Of a stretch of 64,000 nt of DNA, positions 43,339-52,192 are shown one piece after another (position 1 is the first letter of the stretch; each line of letters opens with the position of its first letter). The position numbers were made by a program, and so were the translations under genes. The stretch is from Streptomyces sp. NBC_01476 (GTDB taxonomy: Bacteria; Actinomycetota; Actinomycetes; Streptomycetales; Streptomycetaceae). Below the pieces are notes generated by a model. It did no database searches. It was not told the DNA's origin and saw only the letters and a list, made by a program, of their open reading frames with translations. Location of the stretch: positions 8,325,001 through 8,389,000 of the forward strand of contig NZ_CP109446.1 in the NCBI RefSeq assembly GCF_036227265.1, in the 5' to 3' direction.

Positions 43339-43369
43339 TCAGCCACTCCCGCACAGCGGGGGAACCTCA

Positions 43370-43516
43370 GTCTTCCAGGAACCCGACTTCGGCCACACCC
43401 CCCATGGCGCCGATGCCCAAGCGTGGTCGAAGAACCCGCTCGATTCCCGGCTCATCTCCTCCGCGCTCTTCGATGACCCCTTCGAAAGAGTCTCGCTCAC
43501 CGCGACGCTGACCTGA
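43370..43516 (+). pseudogene. C-terminal gene fragment next to IS3 copy 1
   Basis: An open tail of 48 codons directly at the IS3 right end (FQEPDFGHTPHGADAQAWSK, ending DPFERVSLTATLT) has coding-like composition but no start. It is probably the 3' end of a gene cut by the transposon; the family is not recognised. Confidence 0.4.
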
Positions 43517-43697
43517 CACCCACAAGAAGCGCCGCGATCCCGACTGTTGAGCCTGCCGACTGCCCTGCGGTGGGCCGGGCGCTGGCCCGGGCCCCTCTGG
43601 AGCCCAGTCCTTCTGACTGCATGGTCGCTGCCAGTACTGGGTCCGTGTCGCCGTCTGGCTCACGTGCGAGGGCTTCACGACCGCGCAAGTGATGTAC

Positions 43698-43723
43698 GTG
43701 TCCAGATTATCAGGACACTGATA
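43698..43723 (+). promoter_or_regulatory. Overlapping palindromes before the STAND/nuclease gene
   Basis: GTGTCC/GGACAC (43698-43703 and 43713-43718) and TATCAG-GACA-CTGATA (43708-43723) overlap, 10 bp before the GTG start. They are good operator candidates for the protein's own winged-helix domain (inference). Confidence 0.5.
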
Positions 43724-43733
43724 GCGTGGTGGC

Positions 43734-46700
43734 GTGACCTCAACTGTCGAGTTGCTGCGGGGCATGCTGGGCGAGAACGCATACCGCGCCCTGGAAACGC
43801 TGGCCGCCACGACCGTGCCCCTGTCAGGCCGGAAGGTGGCAACGGCCCTGGGGGTGTCCCCGACCACGGCAACGGCGGCGCTGGACAAGCTCCGAGAGGC
43901 CGGGCTCGCCGCCTCGAGTCAGGTCGGGCGTTCCCAGCAGTGGCATCTCAACACCGACAGCGACACGCTGCGCACATGGCTGGAGCAGACCCGGGCGAGC
44001 GCCGCCGACACTGCGACGCCTACCGGTATGAGCCCGTACGCGACCGGCGGCGGTGGCGTCACTTTCGAGCGCAAGGTCGCTGTGCAGTACCTTGCCCATC
44101 TGCTTCTTGGCGACGGCGCCGATGAGTTGGGCGACAGCCGGTCAGTTGTCAGTGTGGCCTTCCAGAAAGCACCAGAGCACGCGGTCGACGACCTTGTCCT
44201 CCATGCCGCCCGCGCCGATGAGCCGGAGCCGTCCCTGGTGCTCGCCGTCGCTGTGCGCCGCGCACCCGACCTCGTGCAGAGCAACGAGTTGAGCAGAAAG
44301 CTCATCCGCACCTTTGTTCAGGAAGTCGTCGACGCGCCCAGCGACGGGCCTGAACACCGAGCGGCACTGGTCGTCGCAGGCCGGCAGGAGCACGCGGAGC
44401 AACTGGCAGTACTTGCAGCCGAGGCCACCGTGCAAAAGGACGCGCCCAACTTCTTCGGCCTCCTGCGCACGCACCGGAAATTCCACGTTGACGTCCGGGC
44501 ACGCCTTACCCACATCGAAAAGCTCGTCGAACTCGCTCTGGCTGCACTCGGGGCCACCGATCCCAGCCCGCAGCTTGTTGAGCAGCGCACCTGGCAGCTG
44601 CTGTCACGGCTGACCGTGCTCATGCCCAGACTCGAGACCCCGGACGAACTGGACTGGGCCCCCGTAACGAACTCACTCATCCGCGTTGCCCGCGGCACCG
44701 ACCTCTACGGGGCCACGCGACTGCGGGAGCGGCTCGTCGCTCTGGCCGACGACTACTCGCCCAAGGCCGCCACCGTCGACCTGAGTCTTCTGCGGCGCGA
44801 CGCCCACCAGGTCCTCGACTCGGCCGTGCGCCGTCACCGGCGAGGATGGCGGATGCTCGGCCACCTCCACGAACGCGCGCTCACGTGGGTGCGCGACGAG
44901 ATCACCACCGAGGACCGCAGCCGCACGGTGCACCTTGACCGTAGCGATGCGGCACACCAGCTGCTTCAGCTGGTGGAGTCCCAGGCGACTGCGGTCGTCG
45001 TGCACGGCGAATCCGGCGTGGGCAAGAGCGCCCTGGTCGTCCGTACGCTCACCGACGCTGCACAAGACCCCGACCGCCTGCAGGTGGCGTGTATCAACCT
45101 GCGGCATCTCCCCGTCACCACCGTGGAAGCGGAGTCTGTACTTGGTACCTCGCTGGCAGCGCTCCTCAAGGAGCTGAGCGCCCCTCGGCGGATCCTTGTC
45201 ATCGACGGGGCGGACGCGCTCGCTGAGGGCAGGCTGGAAACCCTCCTCTACCTCATCGACGCCGCCATCCAGGCCGAGGTCAAAATCGTCGCCATCACCG
45301 CGAACGACGCCCAGCAAATCGTCCACGACACCATCAGTGACCGCTGTGCCGGGGAGGTAGCCGGCTTCGAGGTCCCGTTGCTGACCGATGCCCAGGTGAC
45401 CGAAGCTGTCGCGGTCTTCGAAGAGTTGTCGGCCCTCGCGGCCGACCCGCGGTCACGGGAGCTGCTGCGACGGCCCGTCGTGGTGGACCTGCTGGTACGA
45501 GGGGGCGTGAAGGCCACGCCCCTCAGCGACGCCGACGCCATGCAGCAGGCGTGGTCGGGACTGGTACTCCGCCCAGGACGCCCTGAACGCGGGACCCCGG
45601 ACGCCCGGAACGTCGCGCTTCTGCGTCTGGCCGCTCTGGAACTCGGCAAGGGAGATGCCCTGGATGTCGTGGGAGCGATCGATCCCACGGCTCTTGCCGG
45701 ACTGCGCCAGGACGGTCTGCTGCGCACAGAGACCGACGCCCCGTTCGCTATCGGCCCGCAGTTCGCACACGACGAGGTGCGCCGGTATGCGATCGCCCGG
45801 CTCTTCTTGTCGGCTCCCCACCCCACGGCGGTATTGGTCGACGCCGGCGTGCCGCGCTGGGCGCTGGGTGCCGCACGGCTTGCGTGCCAGGCACGCCTTG
45901 CCGCCCCCGACAGCCAGAGGGCGCCTGCGCGCGGCAGGTTCGCCCGCTTGCAGCAGGCCTTTGACGATCTGGTCGCGGCAGGTCACGGGGAGCGCTGGGG
46001 AGACGTGCCCGGTGAAGCGCTCCTGACGCTCGGAGCGCCCGACCCGGTGCTGCGCGAGGCATGGCCTGTGCTGCGTGCTGAACCGGACGCCGGCCTGCGG
46101 CGACTGATTCGTCTGGTGGACCAGCGGTTGCACGACGAAGCGGGGCTGGTGCGGATCGTGGCAGTCGAACCGCTCATCGCCCTGCTGCTCGACGAGGAGG
46201 AGCCCTGGCGGGAAGGTAAGCACGTTCAAGGCATCCTGCGCGACTGGCTCCACGCGGTCATCCTCGCGAATATCCCCGCCGGTTATCCGCTGCGGATCAG
46301 GCTGCACGACCGTCTACTCGCTGCCTGCGGCGCAGCCGATCGCCAGCTGAAGGACGAGCAGGCGGCACGGCCGCCGCGCAAAGCCCAAGGCGAAGACGAC
46401 TTCGCGCGGCAGCCGCTGCTGCGCTTGACAGGAAACGGGCGCCGGCGTGCCCGCCGTCGTGCGCGCGCCGAGATCCCCCGCGAGATCTCCGACAAACTCA
46501 TGGTTGAGCTGCTGGCCTTGCTCGGACCGGATCTCGGTGAGGACGGCGAGGCGGTCCTGCGCCGGGTAGCGAGGGACGCACCGGCATGGGCCGGCCCCGC
46601 CGTCGAAGAGGTGCTGACCGGCCGGGCACTGGCAACCTACCGGCGTGGTTTCCTGGCCGAGCTGACCGAGGCCTACTACCTCAACGACGACGAAGACGGG

Positions 46701-49115
46701 TCAGGGTTCCACGAGGACGGCATCCGCCATCACACCGCTCACGGGGTCGGAGTGGCCCCTCTTGCGGCCTGGTACCGCGGCCCGTTCATGGCGCTGTTCC
46801 AGACGGACTTCCGCACCGGCGTCGCGGTGCTGAACCGCTTGCTCAACCACGCCGCGCTGGCGCGCGCCCGCACCCTGGCAGGCCTCGGCCAGTACGGCGC
46901 CCCGTCCACGGATCACGACGTCAGCGCCTACCGGACACAACTCGACGTCGCAGGGGCTCGCCGTACCTACGTCGGAGACCCGCACGTGTGGCTCTGGTAC
47001 CGCGGAACCGGTGTCGGCCCCTATCCCTGCATGAGCGCACTCCAAGCGCTGGAGCGGGTGTGCGACCGCATGGTCGAGGCTGACATTTCCGTGGCCGCCA
47101 TGGTTGCCGTCCTGCTCGAGGACTGCGAGAACCTTGCGATGGTCGGCTTCGTCGTCGGCCTGCTCATCCGCCATCTCGAACACGACGACCGTCTGCTGGA
47201 CCGCTATTTTGCCGAACCGATGGTGTGGAAGCTGGAGTTCACACGCACGGTCCACGAATCGAGCGGGCTGAGGGCGGCCGCCGACGATCTGACCGCTCCT
47301 GAGCGCCGGAGCTGGTCGCTGCGGGAAACGGCCATGGCGACGGTGCTGCGTGCTGACGACCAGCGCGCGCAGGAGCTGCGGCTGGTTGGGCAGGAGCTTG
47401 TCGCAACGGCCCGGCGGCTGGCCATGGGGGACCTCGGCGAGACCAGTGAGGAAAGGGTCCAGGAACTGCTTCACCCTGTACGCGCCTGGGCCAGTGCCCT
47501 GGACCGCGACACTTACCAGGCGCAGCACGTGGAAGGGGGCCTGCAGATCCAGGTCAACCCCCCTGACGACGTCGTCGAAGCCCTGCAGGCCAAGAACACG
47601 GACCTGGCACGCGTCCACGAAGCCTTGCGGCTCAGCGTCCGCTACTACGTCCATCCCAGAACCGGCAAGGCCGAAGATCTCAGTGCTGACGACCTGGCCG
47701 GCGATCTGGCAGCAGCCCGGGAACTCATCGACAGCTCGTCCTCCGACTCCGACGACCGGTGGGAAGCGCCCGCCGCGGTCGCCGCGGCGGCACTCACAGC
47801 ACACCTCGTGAACGGTGTTGACCTGCCCACCGACGACCTGCGCTTCGCCGCCCAGACACTTCTTCGGATCGGGGAGGGAGCGGTCTCACCGCACCCCTTC
47901 GACTCTGAGGAGGCCTATTACGAGCAGGGGGCCGACCGCACCGCCGCACGAGCACTCCCGCTGCTCCTTCTGCCTGCCGCCGCCACGCTGCGAGCCCATG
48001 TCGACGGCAGCGACGGCTCCACCGCATACCGTCAGGCCGCCGCCGCAGCGAGCAAGCTGGCGCGGGGCCTAGCCAACGAGGTACGCGTGCACCTGGCCCG
48101 CGGCCTCGACCCTGTCTGGCAGGCAACCTGCACAGCCGGCGACAGCACCTGCCATCACGCAACAGCCCTCCAACTGGCGGTCGAAACCATGCGCGACTGC
48201 GTCCTCGGCACCTGGGACCCGCAGACCGGCCGGCGCGCCATCGTCACCCTCGACGATCCGGTCTCCGACGCACTCGCTGAGGCCGCTGCTGACTCCATCT
48301 TGGTGGACCGCCTCGATGGGGCGATCAGGGCCCTCGGCCCAGCCGCGGCGGCATCAATCTGCATCTCCGCCCAGGCTGGCGAACTCCTCACCGTGCTTCT
48401 TGCAACGCACCGACGCGCCCTGCTGGCCTCGGAGCGCGACATGGACCATCGCGGCACCCATGCCCTGATCGCGGCGCGGGCGGTGCTCACCGTGGCAGGC
48501 ACAGGCCAGGACGCACCCGTCTTCCAGCACATCGACGCCTACGCTGACCACCCGACACTCCTCGGCAGCTTCCTGAGTGCACTGTCCTCAGCTGCCGAGG
48601 AGTCTGCGGACAGGGCAGCCACCGCACGGAGTATGTGGCCCACCGTGATCGCCCATGTGATCGCCCTGGAAGCCTCCGGGCACACACCCTTCATCGGCAG
48701 GAACGAGTACAACTCCGCCCTCGCCGCGCTCCTGCCCAACCCCGCCGCCGAAATCGCCTACCTGTACCGGGAAGTCCACGACCAGCCCATCGTCTGGTGG
48801 GAGCCGCTCGCCTGGCAGGACACCGTCGCCCAATGGCTGCCCCACGCCCAGGGTCACGCCACGTGCGTGGACCAGCTCGTCGGCTTCCTCAAGCCCCTGC
48901 CAGCGGACGACCAGGCACGCGTCGGCCTTCAGTGGGTGGCGGACCTTGTCCTCGCCCACCCCAGCCAGGTTGCGAACCGGACATTCCTGCTCACGTCATG
49001 GCTGATCGAACTTCGCCAGGCTGTCGCCGACGCAGGCATGACCACCGACTGGCAGCGGGTAGTTGACGCACTCGTCGTTGCTGGAGTGTCCCGACTCGCG
49101 CCGTACTCCGAGTGA
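43734..49115 (+). CDS. Giant STAND-type ATPase with winged helix and PD-(D/E)XK-like nuclease, candidate Avs-like defence protein
   Basis: A 1,793-residue protein. (1) About 1-85: winged helix (GRKVATALGVSPTTATAALD, then KLREAGLAASSQ). (2) About 100-200: a PD-(D/E)XK-like module, FERKVAVQYLAHLL, then VDDLVLHAA and SLVLAVAVRRAPDL, in which the usual catalytic Lys is Arg, so nuclease activity is uncertain. (3) About 420-560: a P-loop ATPase with VVVHGESGVGKSALVV (about 422-437) and Walker B RRILVIDGADAL (about 483-494). (4) About 650-1790: long helical repeats, the likely sensor. This order (effector, STAND ATPase, repeat sensor) is that of Avs antiviral proteins, but with an added DNA-binding domain. 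It is the only complete gene between two inverted IS3 copies. GTG start; no strong ribosome site, so a leaderless start is possible. Confidence 0.75.
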   Translation: MTSTVELLRGMLGENAYRALETLAATTVPLSGRKVATALGVSPTTATAALDKLREAGLAASSQVGRSQQWHLNTDSDTLRTWLEQTRASAADTATPTGMSPYATGGGGVTFERKVAVQYLAHLLLGDGADELGDSRSVVSVAFQKAPEHAVDDLVLHAARADEPEPSLVLAVAVRRAPDLVQSNELSRKLIRTFVQEVVDAPSDGPEHRAALVVAGRQEHAEQLAVLAAEATVQKDAPNFFGLLRTHRKFHVDVRARLTHIEKLVELALAALGATDPSPQLVEQRTWQLLSRLTVLMPRLETPDELDWAPVTNSLIRVARGTDLYGATRLRERLVALADDYSPKAATVDLSLLRRDAHQVLDSAVRRHRRGWRMLGHLHERALTWVRDEITTEDRSRTVHLDRSDAAHQLLQLVESQATAVVVHGESGVGKSALVVRTLTDAAQDPDRLQVACINLRHLPVTTVEAESVLGTSLAALLKELSAPRRILVIDGADALAEGRLETLLYLIDAAIQAEVKIVAITANDAQQIVHDTISDRCAGEVAGFEVPLLTDAQVTEAVAVFEELSALAADPRSRELLRRPVVVDLLVRGGVKATPLSDADAMQQAWSGLVLRPGRPERGTPDARNVALLRLAALELGKGDALDVVGAIDPTALAGLRQDGLLRTETDAPFAIGPQFAHDEVRRYAIARLFLSAPHPTAVLVDAGVPRWALGAARLACQARLAAPDSQRAPARGRFARLQQAFDDLVAAGHGERWGDVPGEALLTLGAPDPVLREAWPVLRAEPDAGLRRLIRLVDQRLHDEAGLVRIVAVEPLIALLLDEEEPWREGKHVQGILRDWLHAVILANIPAGYPLRIRLHDRLLAACGAADRQLKDEQAARPPRKAQGEDDFARQPLLRLTGNGRRRARRRARAEIPREISDKLMVELLALLGPDLGEDGEAVLRRVARDAPAWAGPAVEEVLTGRALATYRRGFLAELTEAYYLNDDEDGSGFHEDGIRHHTAHGVGVAPLAAWYRGPFMALFQTDFRTGVAVLNRLLNHAALARARTLAGLGQYGAPSTDHDVSAYRTQLDVAGARRTYVGDPHVWLWYRGTGVGPYPCMSALQALERVCDRMVEADISVAAMVAVLLEDCENLAMVGFVVGLLIRHLEHDDRLLDRYFAEPMVWKLEFTRTVHESSGLRAAADDLTAPERRSWSLRETAMATVLRADDQRAQELRLVGQELVATARRLAMGDLGETSEERVQELLHPVRAWASALDRDTYQAQHVEGGLQIQVNPPDDVVEALQAKNTDLARVHEALRLSVRYYVHPRTGKAEDLSADDLAGDLAAARELIDSSSSDSDDRWEAPAAVAAAALTAHLVNGVDLPTDDLRFAAQTLLRIGEGAVSPHPFDSEEAYYEQGADRTAARALPLLLLPAAATLRAHVDGSDGSTAYRQAAAAASKLARGLANEVRVHLARGLDPVWQATCTAGDSTCHHATALQLAVETMRDCVLGTWDPQTGRRAIVTLDDPVSDALAEAAADSILVDRLDGAIRALGPAAAASICISAQAGELLTVLLATHRRALLASERDMDHRGTHALIAARAVLTVAGTGQDAPVFQHIDAYADHPTLLGSFLSALSSAAEESADRAATARSMWPTVIAHVIALEASGHTPFIGRNEYNSALAALLPNPAAEIAYLYREVHDQPIVWWEPLAWQDTVAQWLPHAQGHATCVDQLVGFLKPLPADDQARVGLQWVADLVLAHPSQVANRTFLLTSWLIELRQAVADAGMTTDWQRVVDALVVAGVSRLAPYSE

Positions 49116-49176
49116 ACACATGCAGATCGGGACCCTGCCGGTGCCTGAGGTTCCCCCGCTGTGCGGGAGTGGCTGA

Positions 49177-50097
49177 CTAGCTGGTCAGGGCGGGTTGACG
49201 TGGTTTCAGGTTCACCGGTTCGGCCGCTGCCTGGTCGGCGTAGCGCTTCTCCTCGAACTCGATCGGGCTGAGGTAGCCGAGGCGTTTTTGGATGCGTCGG
49301 GGGTTGTAGAAGCCGTCGATGTACTCGAAGAGCGCCAGATTGGCTTCGGCCCTGGTCGCGAAGACGCGGCCGCGGATGCACTCGGTCTTAATGATCATCC
49401 ACAGGTTCTCCGCCAGGGCGTTGTCGAAGGAGTCCCCGACGGAGCCCATGGACGCCCGGATACCCGCTCTGACCAGCCGCGTCGTCAGCTTGATACTCGT
49501 ATATTGACAGCCGTGATCGGCATGGTGGACCAGTTCGCCCGGGGCGACCTCACGGCTGGCCAGGGCATACTCCAACGAGGACAGGACCAGGTCCGCGTCC
49601 GCGCGGGCGGAGGTCTCCCATGCCACGACGCGGCGGGAGAACACGTCGCGGATCGCCGACAGCCACAAAGGCCCCTCCCCGGTGGAGATCATGGTGAGGT
49701 CGGTGACCCACAACCGGTTCGGCGCGGGCGCGGTGAAGTCGCGTTGCACGAGGTCAGGGGCGAGATCGGCGTCCGGATCGCGGCGGGTGAACCCCTTGCC
49801 GCGGCGGGGGCTGATGCCGACGAGACCGGCCTCGCGCATGAGGCGCTCGACCCGTTTGCGGCCGACGTGCACTCCACCGCGCTTCAAGACGGCATGGACA
49901 CGGGGCGAGCCGTAGACCCCGCCGGATTCCTCATGGACCTGCCGGATCCGGCCGGTCAGCTCCGTGTCCTGACGGCGCCGTTCACACGGCTCCTTTTCTG
50001 CCTGGCGCCAGCGGTAATAGGTGGACGAGGGGATGTGCAGTTCCCGGAGTACGGGCTCGACCCCCAGGTGCGCGTGCTCATCGAGGAGCGCGGTCAC
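49177..50097 (-). CDS. IS3-family transposase OrfB, copy 2
   Basis: Identical to the OrfB at 42418-43338, with the same catalytic motifs (WVTDLTMIS, HHADHGCQYTS, NALAENLWMI). Its start overlaps the OrfA stop. Confidence 0.9.
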   Translation of the reverse strand: MTALLDEHAHLGVEPVLRELHIPSSTYYRWRQAEKEPCERRRQDTELTGRIRQVHEESGGVYGSPRVHAVLKRGGVHVGRKRVERLMREAGLVGISPRRGKGFTRRDPDADLAPDLVQRDFTAPAPNRLWVTDLTMISTGEGPLWLSAIRDVFSRRVVAWETSARADADLVLSSLEYALASREVAPGELVHHADHGCQYTSIKLTTRLVRAGIRASMGSVGDSFDNALAENLWMIIKTECIRGRVFATRAEANLALFEYIDGFYNPRRIQKRLGYLSPIEFEEKRYADQAAAEPVNLKPRQPALTS

Positions 50098-50402
50098 CTG
50101 GGCCGGGTCGGGTCGAGCTGGGCCGCGAAAAAAGCCGAGGCTGTCCGCAGGACCTCGTTCGCCCGCTTGAGCTGGGCATTCTCCCTGCGCAGGGCGGCCA
50201 ACTCCTCGCGCTCGGCAGTGGTCAACACGTCCTCCCGTTCGCCGGCGTCGGCCTCGGCCTGGCGGATCCAGTTGCGCAGGGCCTCGTGGTGGACACCGAG
50301 ATCCTCGGCCATGCGGCGGATCACCGGCTTCGGCTCGGCCGCCCGGTACATCCGCACCGCACGCTCACGCAACTCCAGCGGGTACTTCCTCGGGGCAGGC
50401 AT
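50094..50402 (-). CDS. IS3-family transposase OrfA, copy 2
   Basis: Identical to the OrfA at 42113-42421. It holds the helix-turn-helix and leucine-zipper-like tail, and the same T6 slip site lies near its 3' end. Confidence 0.85.
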   Translation of the reverse strand: MPAPRKYPLELRERAVRMYRAAEPKPVIRRMAEDLGVHHEALRNWIRQAEADAGEREDVLTTAEREELAALRRENAQLKRANEVLRTASAFFAAQLDPTRPR

Positions 50403-50504
50403 CGTCAGGGCTCCTCTCATGAGACCCATCTGACCTGCTGTCACCCTTCCCCGCATCTCGGGGGAACCTCAGAGGCGCAAGCTGACGGGCGACGGGCCGA
50501 ACTC

Positions 50505-51764
50505 ATGGCGGCGCTACGGCTGGGCGAGCAATTCGACACAGCCACGGGGCTGCCGGTCACAGAACTGCGCGCGAGAAACAGGATCACCTGGTTCGAACAC
50601 GCTGTAGAGCATGTACGGAGGAAGTGGCCGCGCGCCTCGGCCAAGCACCGGGCGGGCATCGCCGAGGCCCTTGCCACCGTGACGATCCCCCTCATCGCGT
50701 CATCCACACTGCGTCAGGCCCCGGCGGGCCTGCGCGCGGCGCTGTACGGGTGGGCGTTCCGCATGACTCGGGGCGGAGACGGGGTGTGGGTGCCGCGCAG
50801 GGATGCGGAGGAGCCCCCTGGGGACGTGGCGTGCTGCCTGGACTGGATCGCGAGCCACTCGATGCCGCTGGCAGACGTTGCCAGGCAGGAGAACCTGCAC
50901 CGAGCCCTGGAGGCGCTCGCGCGGAAGCTCGACGGAAGCGAGGCCGCGGAGAACACCGTCCGGCGCAGGAGGATGATTTTCAACAACGCGCTGGTCTACG
51001 CGGTCGCTTGCGACCGGCTCGAGGCCAACCCGCTGCCGAAGGCAGACTGGCAACTGCCGTTGGTCGACATTGAGGTCGACTTCCGCTACGTGCCCGGCCC
51101 GCTTCTGGCCCGGGGCCTGATCAGTGCCGTAGGGGCGCAAGGGGTGCGTGGCGCGCACCTGGAGGCGTTCTTCGGCTGTCTCTACTACGCTGCCGTGCGG
51201 CCGGCCGAAGCCGCTGCGCTCACCCACCGGGACTGCCTGCTGCCCAGTACGCGCGAAGGTCCGCATGCCTGGGGCGAACTCGTCCTGGCCCGCAGCCATC
51301 CCGAAGCAGGCTCCGGCTGGACCGACGACGGTCACCCCCACGACACTCGGGGACTCAAACGACGTGCCCGCAACGCCACCCGCACCGTCCCCATCCCGCC
51401 TCATCTCGTCCGCCTGCTGCGCACCCACATCGAGTGCTACGGCACTGCACCGGACGGTCGGCTCTTCCGCGCGGTACGAGGCGGTCGCGTGAGTTCCAAC
51501 GAGTACAGCCGCACCTGGCGTGTCGCCCGCCAACACGCCCTCCCTCCCGACGACGTGGGGACCCCGTTCGCCCAGGTCCCTTACGGCCTGCGCCACGCAG
51601 GAATCTCTTTGTGGATCACCGCCGGGGTTCCCCCGGCCGAAGTGGCTCGACGGGCCGGACACAGCCTCACAGTGCTCTACCGCATCTACGCCAAGCCGTT
51701 GCGAGGCCACCAACACCATGCCAACCAGCTCATTGCAGCCGCTCTGCGCGACATCCAAGAGTGA
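50505..51764 (+). CDS. Tyrosine site-specific integrase, N-terminally truncated
   Basis: The open frame begins inside the IS3 end; the first useful start is ATG 50505. The protein then has MAALRLGEQFDTATGLP and a core-binding domain, followed by the catalytic domain with the first Arg in YYAAVRPAEAAALTHRDC, the Arg in YGLRHAGISLW, and the final His and Tyr in AGHSLTVLYRIYAK. Family members have another 40-60 residues, including the QADGRRAEL segment and an arm-binding domain, which were removed by the IS3 insertion. Catalytic residues remain, but normal att-site recognition is unlikely. Confidence 0.8.
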   Translation: MAALRLGEQFDTATGLPVTELRARNRITWFEHAVEHVRRKWPRASAKHRAGIAEALATVTIPLIASSTLRQAPAGLRAALYGWAFRMTRGGDGVWVPRRDAEEPPGDVACCLDWIASHSMPLADVARQENLHRALEALARKLDGSEAAENTVRRRRMIFNNALVYAVACDRLEANPLPKADWQLPLVDIEVDFRYVPGPLLARGLISAVGAQGVRGAHLEAFFGCLYYAAVRPAEAAALTHRDCLLPSTREGPHAWGELVLARSHPEAGSGWTDDGHPHDTRGLKRRARNATRTVPIPPHLVRLLRTHIECYGTAPDGRLFRAVRGGRVSSNEYSRTWRVARQHALPPDDVGTPFAQVPYGLRHAGISLWITAGVPPAEVARRAGHSLTVLYRIYAKPLRGHQHHANQLIAAALRDIQE

Positions 51765-51781
51765 CTCCCACGCGAAGCTAT

Positions 51782-51801
51782 ATTCGAACTTTTTATCGAA
51801 T
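51782..51801. other. Short hairpin after the integrase
   Basis: ATTCGA-ACTTTTTA-TCGAAT, 18 bp after the stop, in an AT-rich patch. It may be a terminator or an attachment-site remnant. Confidence 0.35.
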
Positions 51802-52192
51802 GTGCTGGAGTTGAAGCTTGCACGCGCTTCTTCCGTATCTGCTGCCGGCTGCTTGTCGTGTAAGTCTGGCTGGATCTCGCGTGATGAGCGGTCTGCGGTA
51901 CGGCACCGATCGTTGCCGCGCAGGCGTAACGCTCCTGGCGGCCTCAGATCTTGTTCGGGTACCAGTTCGGGCAGGTCAAGGCCCCTGCTGGGGACACTTG
52001 TTCCACATACGCGATGAGCAGGGTGCGGGCCGATGGCGGCCGTTGGCTGGTGGCTGCCGCCGACGAATTCAGGTCACGCACGAAGAGGGGTGAGCCTGGA
52101 TTTCCTAAGTTTTCGGGGCGGTTGTCAGTGGCGGCGTCTACTTTCCACATACGGGCCGGGAATGTGGCCCGTGGCAGTACGGAGGGGGAGTG
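51802..52192. other. Intergenic, about 390 bp, leader of the Wadjet-like operon
   Basis: No gene is seen. TTCCACATACG occurs twice (52001-52011 and 52143-52153), both upstream of the DUF2397 gene, and could be a regulator site. The second lies about 40 bp before the GTG. Confidence 0.5.

Larger units (their letters stand above)
42044..43369 (+). mobile_element. IS3-family element, copy 1
   Basis: A 1,326-bp element with imperfect ends beginning TGAGGTTCCCCCG and ending with its complement. It encodes OrfA and OrfB and appears identical in all frames to copy 2 (49146-50471), which has the opposite orientation. No short target duplication is seen around this copy (CCC on the left, GTC on the right). 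Confidence 0.9.
49146..50471 (-). mobile_element. IS3-family element, copy 2 (inverted)
   Basis: The 1,326-bp second copy has the same ends as copy 1 but reverse orientation; all deduced proteins are identical. No target duplication is seen (left TGCC, right GAGG). The pair bounds 42044-50471 (8.4 kb) like a composite transposon. Confidence 0.9.

Noticed and set aside
42044..50471. Large inverted repeats as telomere-like terminal repeats
   Set aside because: They are IS3 copies with transposase genes; telomeres would lie at a replicon end and carry small palindromes.
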